Shown here piece after piece: positions 22,884 through 30,900 of a stretch of DNA of 64,000 bases (within the stretch, counting starts at the first letter, position 1; every line of letters starts with the position of its first letter). The DNA comes from Actinoplanes sp. SE50/110 (GTDB lineage Bacteria; Actinomycetota; Actinomycetes; Mycobacteriales; Micromonosporaceae). The stretch covers positions 6,543,001 to 6,607,000 of the forward strand of contig NZ_LT827010.1 in NCBI RefSeq assembly GCF_900119315.1, in the 5' to 3' direction. The translations under genes were made by a program, and so were the position numbers. The notes beneath the pieces were generated by a model. The model saw only the letters and a program-made list of their open reading frames with translations. It did not search any database and was not told the origin of the DNA.

Positions 22884-25658
22884 GTGGGTGTGGATTTCGA
22901 GAATGCGTACGACCGGATGGAATTGCAGAGCCGGGCGCCCACGACGGCGGGCTTTCCCCCGGCCCTGCCCTATCCGGGCACACTCACCCTGCTCCAGGAC
23001 CTGCTGACCGAGTCGTCCGCCAGCCGGGGCCGGCTCGCGGTCGTCTCCGGCGGCCAGGCCAGCGGCAAGACCCGGCTGCTCAACGAGTTCGCCGAGACCG
23101 CCGAGGAGGGCGGCGCGCTGCTGCTGCGGGCGTCCGCCTCGCGCGGCGAGTCGGCCCTCCGGTTCGGCATCGTCGAGCAGTTGTTCTGCACCACCCGGCT
23201 GCCGATCGGGGTGGCCGACCGGATCGCCGGGCTGCTCACCGCCGGCGGTGAGGACACCACCGCGTTCCGGGCGATCTTCGCGGTGATGCTGGACCTGGCC
23301 CGCGGCGGCCCGCTGGTGGTCACCGTCGACGACGTCCAGTTCGCCGACCCGCAGTCCCAGCAGCTGCTGCTCTACCTGCACCGGCGGCTCGGACCGGCCC
23401 GGATCCTGCTGGTGGTCACCGAGTGGAACACGCCGCGCCCGGGCACCTCGGCGTTCAGCGCCGAGCTGACCCGCCGCCCGCACGAGCGGGTGCTGCTGGC
23501 CCGGCCCGGCGTGGCCGAGGTGGCCGGGCTGATCACCCCGCGGCTGGGCGCCGGTGGGGCCGCGCTGGCGCCCCTGGTGCACCGGCTCAGCGGCGGCAAC
23601 GCGCTGCTCGCCCTGGCCCTGGCGATGGACCTGCACAACGCCGGCGTCCCCGGTGGCCGGGAGCCGGGCGTCGCCTTCCGGCACGCCGTGCTCGAATGCC
23701 TGTACCGGTGTGACGCCCCGCTGCGCGACGTCGCGTACAGCCTCGCCGTGCTCGGTGACTACGCGCAGGCCGACAACGTCAGCCGGCTGCTCGGGATCAC
23801 CACCGACGAGGTGGCCCAGGCGGTCGCCGTGCTCACCGAGGCGGGGCTGCTCAGCGACGGCGCGTTCCGCCACCCCAGCGTCCCGGAGCTGCTGCTCGAG
23901 ACGATGCCGGCCGAGCAGCGCGGCGCGCAGAACCTGGCCGCCGCCAGCCTGCTCGATCGGTGCGGCGCCCCGCCCACCGAGATCGCCCGCCAGCTGGTGA
24001 TGGGCGGGCAGCCGCCGGAGCCGTGGGCGGTGCCGGTGCTGCGCGAGGCGGCCGATCAGGCGCTCGCCGCCGACCGCGTGCAGTTCGCGATCAAGTGCCT
24101 GCGGCTGGCGCTGTCCGCCGGGCTGACCGACGGGCAGCGGATCCGGATCACCGCGATGCTGGTCCGCGCCCTGGACCGGCTCAACCCGGCGGCGGCCGCG
24201 CCGCACCTGCCGGAGCTGCTGTCGGCGCTGCGCCGTGGCGAGCTGACCGGCCGGGACACCGCGGTGGTGATCCGCAACGCGCTGTGGAACGGCCGGCTCA
24301 CCGAGGTGGCCGACCTGATGCGCACGGCGAACACGCACGCCCTGCTGACCGAGCCGGGGATCGCCGCCGAGCTGCGGCTCAACCAGTACATCCTGTTCGG
24401 TCAGCTGCCGGAGAGCTTCCCGGCCCGGGAGGACGCGGCCGGCAACATCTTCGCGCGGGCGATCGACGCGCTGTGCACGATGTGGCGGTCCGGCCCGGAC
24501 GCGTCGGTGATCGCCAGTGCCGAGCAGGTGCTGACCAACTATTCGCTCGGCGACACGACGGTGAGCACGATCGCCGCGGCGCTGTCCATCTTCACCCACG
24601 GCAACCGGCACGACGAGGCCGCGACGTGGTGCGAGCGGCTGATCGCGGACGCCACCCGGCGCGGCGCGGCGAGCTGGACCGCGGTCTTCAGTTATCTGCG
24701 GGCCGAGGTGGCGCTGCGTCGCGGCGATCTCGCGGTGGCCCGCGACTACGCCGAGGAGGCGCTGCGCCGGCTCGCCCCGGAACACTGGGGTGTGCTGGTC
24801 GGCTATCCCCTGTCGGTGCTGGCGAACGCGCTGACCTGGCTCGGCGAGCACGACCGGGCCGGCGAGGTGATGCGCACGACGGTCACCCCGGCGCCGATGC
24901 TGTCCACGCTGTGCGGGATCCGCTATCTGCAGGCCCGCGGGCGGCACTACCTGGCCACCGAGCGGGTGTTCGCCGCCGCCAAGGACTTCCGGCAGGTGGG
25001 CACGCTGGCCCGGGAACGCAATCTGGACGTGCCGTCACTGGTCCCGTGGCGCACCGATCTGGCCGAGGCCAGCGCCCAGCTGAACCGCCCGGCCGAGGCC
25101 CGGGACCTGCTGCACCAGCAGTTCCAGCAGCGTGGTCTGGACGGCCGGGCCCGCGGTGCGGCGCTGCGGCTGCTGGCCGGGCTGGGCGACCCGGCCCGCC
25201 GGGTGGGGCTGCTCAAGCAGTCGGTGTCCGCCCTGGAGGCGGCCTGCGACCGGTACGAGCTGGGCCGTGCCCTGCACGACCTGAGTCAGGCCCAGCGGCA
25301 GGCCGGTGACGTGGAACGGTCCCGGCAGACGGCGAGCCGCGCCGCGCAGGAGATGAAGGCCTGCCACGCCTCGGACACCGGGCTCGCGCCGGTGGCCGCA
25401 CCGGAGCCGGGCAGCCCGCCGGCCGGGCGCCCCCGGGCGGCCGCGGCCGACGACCGGGCCGCCGACATGACGCTGAGCAAGGCCGAGCAGCGGGTGGCGA
25501 CGCTGGCCGCGCAGGGTCACTCGAACCGGCAGATCGCCCGCACGCTGTACATCACGATGAGCACCGTGGAGCAGCACCTGACCCGGGTCTACCGCAAGCT
25601 CAACGCCCGGTGCCGCGAGGACCTCGCGCTGCTGCTGGCCGGTCCGCGGGTGTTCTGA
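22884..25658 (+). CDS. large LuxR-family (LAL) transcriptional regulator with AAA-type ATPase, 924 aa
   Basis: P-loop GGQASGKTRLL at about residues 56-66, Walker B PLVVTVDDVQFAD at about 143-155, an extended alpha-helical TPR-like middle (about 400-830), and a LuxR helix-turn-helix at about 860-918 (LSKAEQRVATLAAQGHSNRQIARTLY...TVEQHLTRVYRKL). LAL proteins are typical pathway-specific activators of actinomycete polyketide clusters, so it may control the PKS operon ending at 27938, the mft operon it diverges from, or both. GTG 22884 is the longest start; no strong ribosome binding site distinguishes it from GTG 22890. Confidence 0.9.
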   Translation: MGVDFENAYDRMELQSRAPTTAGFPPALPYPGTLTLLQDLLTESSASRGRLAVVSGGQASGKTRLLNEFAETAEEGGALLLRASASRGESALRFGIVEQLFCTTRLPIGVADRIAGLLTAGGEDTTAFRAIFAVMLDLARGGPLVVTVDDVQFADPQSQQLLLYLHRRLGPARILLVVTEWNTPRPGTSAFSAELTRRPHERVLLARPGVAEVAGLITPRLGAGGAALAPLVHRLSGGNALLALALAMDLHNAGVPGGREPGVAFRHAVLECLYRCDAPLRDVAYSLAVLGDYAQADNVSRLLGITTDEVAQAVAVLTEAGLLSDGAFRHPSVPELLLETMPAEQRGAQNLAAASLLDRCGAPPTEIARQLVMGGQPPEPWAVPVLREAADQALAADRVQFAIKCLRLALSAGLTDGQRIRITAMLVRALDRLNPAAAAPHLPELLSALRRGELTGRDTAVVIRNALWNGRLTEVADLMRTANTHALLTEPGIAAELRLNQYILFGQLPESFPAREDAAGNIFARAIDALCTMWRSGPDASVIASAEQVLTNYSLGDTTVSTIAAALSIFTHGNRHDEAATWCERLIADATRRGAASWTAVFSYLRAEVALRRGDLAVARDYAEEALRRLAPEHWGVLVGYPLSVLANALTWLGEHDRAGEVMRTTVTPAPMLSTLCGIRYLQARGRHYLATERVFAAAKDFRQVGTLARERNLDVPSLVPWRTDLAEASAQLNRPAEARDLLHQQFQQRGLDGRARGAALRLLAGLGDPARRVGLLKQSVSALEAACDRYELGRALHDLSQAQRQAGDVERSRQTASRAAQEMKACHASDTGLAPVAAPEPGSPPAGRPRAAAADDRAADMTLSKAEQRVATLAAQGHSNRQIARTLYITMSTVEQHLTRVYRKLNARCREDLALLLAGPRVF

Positions 25659-25689
25659 GCGACCCCTAAGCCGGGGTTAGGGGCCGCTC
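25657..25689 (+). terminator. hairpin terminator overlapping the LAL stop codon
   Basis: Stem GAGCGACCCCTAA / TTAGGGGCCGCTC (13 bp with one mismatch) and a seven-base loop. The stem begins within the stop codon, so it follows translation immediately. Confidence 0.6.
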
Positions 25690-25775
25690 CGGATTCCGGC
25701 GGCCGGGCACAGCCGGTACCTCTAGCCGGGCAGGGTCACCGACGGTGGCCCCACCGACTCGAGGAGGGCCTCCAG

Positions 25776-26624
25776 ATGGGCCGCGTGGAGAACAAGGTCG
25801 CCCTGATCACGGGCGCCGCACGGGGACAGGGCCGCAGCCACGCGGTCCGCCTCGCCGAGGAGGGCGCGGACATCATCGCGCTCGACATCTGCGAGGACAT
25901 CGACGTCATCGACTACCCGATGGGCACGGCGGAGGAGCTGGAGGAGACCGCCCGCCTGGTGGAGAAGGCCGGCCGGCGGGTCTTCCACCGCCGGGTCGAC
26001 GTCCGGGACCGGGCCGCGGTGCACGCCGCGATCGACGACGGGGTGGCCGAGCTGGGCCGGCTGGACGTGGTGATCCCCAGCGCCGGCGTGAACCAGCTGG
26101 GCGCCGACCGGCCGCTGCGGACGTTCACCGAGATCGTCGACGTGAACCTGTCCGGCGTGCTGAACACGGTGCACGGCGCGATCCCGCACCTGGGCGCGGG
26201 CGCCTCGATCATCATCATCGGTTCGGCGGTCGGGCTGATGCCCGGGCACGGCGAGTCCGGCCCGATGGGTCTGGGCGGGGCCGCGTACTCGATGGCCAAG
26301 CAGACCCTGGTGCTGTACACCAGCCTGTTCTCGGTGCAGCTGGCGCCGCTGAACATCCGGATCAACGCGGTGCACCCGGCGAACGTCAACACCCACATGA
26401 TCCAGAACCGGGCGACGTACGAGATCTTCCGCCCCGACCTGGACGAGCCGACCGCCGAGGACGCCCGGGAGGGCTTCTACGCGTTCCAGGGCATGCCGAT
26501 CCCCTACATGGAGCCGCAGGACGTCTCGCACGCGATCGTCTACCTGGCCTCGGACGAGTCCCGGTACGTGACCGGTCTGCAGTTCAAGATCGACGCCGGC
26601 GCGCTCGGCAAGATGGGCCGCTGA
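25776..26624 (+). CDS. mycofactocin-coupled SDR-family oxidoreductase, 282 aa
   Basis: Rossmann motif TGAARGQGRSHA, the catalytic Ser strand (IIIIGSAVG) and YSMAK active-site pair, and C-terminal YVTGLQFKIDAG. The insertion after the second strand (DICEDIDVIDYPMGTAEELEETARLVE) is the hallmark of the mycofactocin-coupled SDR subfamily, which keeps NAD non-exchangeably bound and relies on mycofactocin as electron acceptor. A strong GAGGAGGG precedes ATG 25776. The stop is one base before the LLM oxidoreductase start, so they form an operon. Substrate unknown; an alcohol is likely. Confidence 0.92.
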   Translation: MGRVENKVALITGAARGQGRSHAVRLAEEGADIIALDICEDIDVIDYPMGTAEELEETARLVEKAGRRVFHRRVDVRDRAAVHAAIDDGVAELGRLDVVIPSAGVNQLGADRPLRTFTEIVDVNLSGVLNTVHGAIPHLGAGASIIIIGSAVGLMPGHGESGPMGLGGAAYSMAKQTLVLYTSLFSVQLAPLNIRINAVHPANVNTHMIQNRATYEIFRPDLDEPTAEDAREGFYAFQGMPIPYMEPQDVSHAIVYLASDESRYVTGLQFKIDAGALGKMGR

Positions 26625-26625
26625 C

Positions 26626-27885
26626 ATGCGATTCGGACTGCTGTACCACCACCAGCTGCCCCGGCCGTGGGCCGACGACAGCGAGGAGCGGATGCTCCTG
26701 GAGTCCCTGGAGCAGATCGAGCTGGCCGACAAGCTCGGCTTCGACTACGTGTGGGAGACCGAGCACCACTTCATGGAGGAGTATTCGCACTCCTCCGCCC
26801 CCGAGGTGTTCCTGGCGGCCGCGGCGGCCCGCACCTCGCGGATCCGGCTGGCGCACGGCATCGTCTCGCTCCCGCCCGGGGTCAACCACCCGGTCCGGGT
26901 CGCCGAGCGACTGGCCACCCTGGACCTGATCTCCGGCGGCCGGGTCGACTTCGGCACCGGCCAGGGCAGCACCCAGCTGGAGCTGGAGGCGTTCGGGGTG
27001 TCCCGGGCCACCAAGCAGGAGCAGTGGCAGGAGGCGCTGGAGGTGGTGACCCGGCTGCTCACCGAGTCGCCGTTCACCGGGCATTCCGGCGCGTTCCTGG
27101 ACCTGCCGCCGCGCAACGTGGTGCCGAAGCCGAAGCAGAAGCCGCATCCGCCGCTGTGGGCCGCGTGCAGCCGCCCGGAGGCGGTGGAGCAGGCCGCGCG
27201 CAACGGGCTGGGGGCACTGTCGTTCGCCTTCATCTCGCCCGAGGAGGCCAAGGCCCGGGTCGACGCGTACTACCGGGTGATCGCGTCCGAGCAGTGCGTC
27301 CCGGCCGGTTTCGCGGTCAACCCGCAGTTCGCCCTGGTGCTGCCGTTCTCGTGTCACGAGGACGAGGAGGTGGCGCTGGACCGCGGTCTGGAGGGCGCGC
27401 ACTTCTTCGCCTACTCGTTCATGCACTACTACGTGAACGGCAAGCACCGGCCCGGCCAGTCCAACGTGACCGAGGACTTCCAGCGGTTGCGCGGCCAACT
27501 CGGCCTGGTCCGTGACCCGGGCGCGGCGTTCCTGGCCGCGGTGGACGACAAGACCCGCGAGGAGCGGGCCGCGCTGCGCCGTTGCATCGGCACGCCGAAG
27601 CAGCTGACCGAGACGATCCGGGCGTACGAGGAGGCCGGCGTCGACCAGATCATCTTCCAGGCCCAGATCGGCGCGAACCGGCACTGCGACATCCTGGAGT
27701 CGCTGGAGCTGTTCGCGGCCGAGGTGCTCCCGGAATTCGCCGAGCGGCGGCCCGCGCGGGAGGCCGCCAAGCAGGAGCGGCTGGCCGCGGCGGTGCAGGC
27801 GGCGGTGGCCCGCAAGCCGCGGCAGAGCGCCGACGTCTCGGACTACGTGGCCCGGGCCGAGCGCCCGGAGATGATGCGGCGCTGA
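26626..27885 (+). CDS. LLM-class flavin-dependent oxidoreductase, 419 aa
   Basis: Luciferase-like TIM barrel: N-terminal FGLLYHHQLP, DYVWETEHHF, the flavin-contact region HGIVSLPPGVNHPVRVAERLATLD and RVDFGTGQG. The family uses FMN or F420 for monooxygenation or hydride transfer. It is longer than typical (about 340) owing to a basic C-terminal tail. Coupled to the SDR gene by a one-base gap. Together they could oxidise and tailor a product of the neighbouring PKS, or serve an independent alcohol-oxidation route. Confidence 0.88.
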   Translation: MRFGLLYHHQLPRPWADDSEERMLLESLEQIELADKLGFDYVWETEHHFMEEYSHSSAPEVFLAAAAARTSRIRLAHGIVSLPPGVNHPVRVAERLATLDLISGGRVDFGTGQGSTQLELEAFGVSRATKQEQWQEALEVVTRLLTESPFTGHSGAFLDLPPRNVVPKPKQKPHPPLWAACSRPEAVEQAARNGLGALSFAFISPEEAKARVDAYYRVIASEQCVPAGFAVNPQFALVLPFSCHEDEEVALDRGLEGAHFFAYSFMHYYVNGKHRPGQSNVTEDFQRLRGQLGLVRDPGAAFLAAVDDKTREERAALRRCIGTPKQLTETIRAYEEAGVDQIIFQAQIGANRHCDILESLELFAAEVLPEFAERRPAREAAKQERLAAAVQAAVARKPRQSADVSDYVARAERPEMMRR

Positions 27886-27890
27886 CCGCC

Positions 27891-27930
27891 CACGAAAAAA
27901 GCGCCGGGGCTCCCCGGCGCTTTTTTCGTG
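27891..27930. terminator. bidirectional rho-independent terminator
   Basis: Perfect 19-bp stem CACGAAAAAAGCGCCGGGG with its complement, loop of two bases, with an A6 tract on one side and a T6 tract on the other. It ends both the plus-strand SDR/LLM operon (stop 27885) and the minus-strand PKS operon (stop 27938). Confidence 0.95.
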
Positions 27931-27937
27931 CCGGAGC

Positions 27938-30900
27938 TCAGCCGCCGAGCTCCGCGTCGAGCATGGCGAACAGGTCTTCGGCGTTGGCGGTGGACAGGTC
28001 CGCCCGGGCCGGGATGGGCGCGGCGGCCGGGGCGACCAGCTTCCGGTGCAGGTGCGCGGCGAGCGCCCCCGGGCTGGGGAAGTCGAAGATCAGCGTCGGC
28101 GGCAGCCGGTGCCCGGTCGCGTCGTTGAGCCGGTTCCGCAGTTCCAGCGCGGTCAGCGAGTCGAAGCCGAGGTCGAGGAAGCCTCGTTCGGCGGCGATTC
28201 CGCTGGGCCGGTCGTGTCCCAGCACCGCGGCCGCGTCCTTGCGGACCAGCTCCAGCACGGCGCGTTCCTGGGCCGCCGCGGGCAGCGCCGCGAGCCGGGC
28301 CACCAGCGCCGCCGGGCCGGCCGCCGGCTCGGCCGCGACCACCCGCCGCCGGGTCCGCCCGGCCAGCGTCCAGAGCAGCGCCGGCACCTCGTCGGTGCGG
28401 TTGCGCAGCGCGGTCGCGTCGACCCGGATCGGCACCGACAGCGGCCGGTCCGCGGTGAGCGCGGCGTCCAGCAGGGCCAGCCCGTCCTCGGCGGCCAGCG
28501 GCGGCAGCCCGAGGTGCCGCATCCGGGCCCGGTGGGTCTCCGCCAGGCCGGCGCTGAGCCCGGTGTCGACGTCCCACAGGCCGTAGGCGACCGAGGTGCC
28601 GGGCAGGCCGGCGGCCCGCCGGTGCACGGCCAGCGCGTCCAGGAAGACGTTGGCCGCGGCATAGGCGGCCTGGCCGGAGGCGAGCACCAGACCGCCGGCC
28701 GAGGAGAACAGCACGAACGCGGTGAGCGGCCGGTCCGCGGTGAGCTCGTGCAGGTGCCAGGCGGCGTCCGCCTTGGCCCGCAGCCCGTCCCGCAGCTGCG
28801 TCTCGGTGACCGCCTCGAGCAGGGCGTTCTCCGCGGTACCGGCGCAGTGCACCACCCCGGTCAGGTCGGGCACCTCGGCGAGCAACCGCTGCAGCGCCGC
28901 ACGGTCGGCCACGTCGCAGGCCGCGACGGTGACCTCGGCGCCGAGCGCGGTCAGCTCCGCGTGCAGCCGGTCGGCGCCGGGTGCGGCCGGGCCGCGGCGG
29001 CTGACCAGCAGCAGCCGGCCGACGCCGTGCCGGGCCACCAGGTGCCGGGCGACCAGCGCGCCGAGGCCACCGGTGCCACCGGTGACCAGCACGGTGCCGG
29101 TCGTCGGCCAGCCCGGGCCGGTGCCGGCCGGGGCCGGAGCCAGCCGCGGCACGTATCCGGCCGGGCCGCGCAGGGCCAGCTCCGGTTCGCCGGCCGCGAG
29201 CGCGGTGCCCACCGCGTCCGGAACGCTGGTCGCCGGGTCCGCGTCGACCAGCACGATCCGGCCCGGGTGTTCGGCCTGGGCGGCCCGGATCAGCCCCCAG
29301 ACCGGGGCCTGGCAGACGTCGACGCCGTCGTCGCCGGGCACCGCGACCGCGCCGCGGGTGACCACGACCAGCCGGCGGCGGCCGGCGTCGCCGAGCCACC
29401 GCTGGACGGCGTGCAGGGTTTCCCCGGCGACCGCCCGGACCGCGGCCGGCACGTCCAGGCCGGCCGGGGTGACGCAGACGTGCACCTCGGCCGACTCGGT
29501 GACGCCGGCCGGCGGCGTGACGGCCCGCCATGCGATGTCGTACAGCGACTCGTGGTGGCCGTCGCCCGCGGGGAGGGCGGTGACCGGCCGGGAGACGAGC
29601 GAGCCGACGGTGAGCACCGGTTGCCCGGTCTCGTCGGCGGCCTCCAGCGCGATGGTGGCCGCGTCGCCGTCGTCGTGCCGGATCCGCACCCGCAGCGTGC
29701 CGGCGCCGGTCGCGTGCACGGCCACCCGGTTCCAGCTGAACGGCAGCAGCGCCGGCCCGTCGTCGGCCAGGATGTCGGCGTGCATGGCCGCGTCCAGCAG
29801 CGCGGGATGCAGGCCGTACCCGTCGTCGGTGGCCGGCAGCCGCACCTCGGCGAAGGTGTCCGCCCCGCGCCGCCAGGCCGCCCGCAGGCCCTGGAAGGCG
29901 GGGCCGTAGTCGTAGCCGCGGCGCGCCATCCGCGGGTAGGCGTCGGCCACGTCGATCGGCTCGGCGCCGACCGGCGGCCAGGTCGCCAGGTCCGCGGCCG
30001 GGATTCGCGGGTGGGCGGCGCCGAGCGAGCCGTCGGCGTGCAACTGCCACGGCGCGTGCTCGGCACCGGCCGGGCGGGAGTGGATCCGGATCGGGCGCCG
30101 CTCGTCCGGGCCGGGCGGGCCGACGGTGACCGTGAGGTCGCGGGCCTCGGCGCCGGACAGGGTCAGCGGCGCGGCCAGGACCAGCTCATCCAGGGCCGGC
30201 GAGCCGAGCCGGGTGCCGGCGGACACGGCCAGTTCGACCAGGGCGGTGCCGGGCAGCAGCACGGTGGCGTGCACCGCGTGGTCGGCGATCCACGGGTGGG
30301 CCGCGGCGGTCAGCCGGCCGGTCAGCACCGCGCCGCCGTCGGGCAGCCGCAGCAGGGCGGACAGCAACGGGTGCGCGGCCGCGGCGAGGCCGAGCGCGGC
30401 CGGTTCCGGGGCGGGCCACACCTGGGCCTCGGACCAGAACCGGCGGCGCTGGAACGCGTAGGTCGGCAGCGGCACCCGGACCACATCCGAGCCGGCGTGC
30501 AGGGCCGCCCAGTCCACCGTGATCCCGGTGACGTACGCGGTGGCCAGCGCGGCCAGCAGGGTGCGCACTTCCGGCTGGTCACGCCGGCTGGCCGGGCAGG
30601 CGACCAGGTCCGGCAGCGCGGTCTCGGCGAGCGGCGACAGCACCGCGTCCGGGCCCAGCTCCAGCAGCAGCGCGGCGCCCTCGGCGGCCATCGCCCGGAC
30701 CCCGTCGAGGAAGCGGACCGGTTCCCGGACGTGCCGCACCCAGTGCCCGGGCGTGTCGATCACGCCGGCCTCGGCCCGCCGGCCGGTGGTCATCGAGACG
30801 ATGCGGGTGTCCGGAACGGCGTACGACATGGTCGTGGCGATCTGCTGGAACGCGGGCAGCGCCGGGTCCATCAGCGGTGAGTGGAAGGCGTGCGAGGTGC

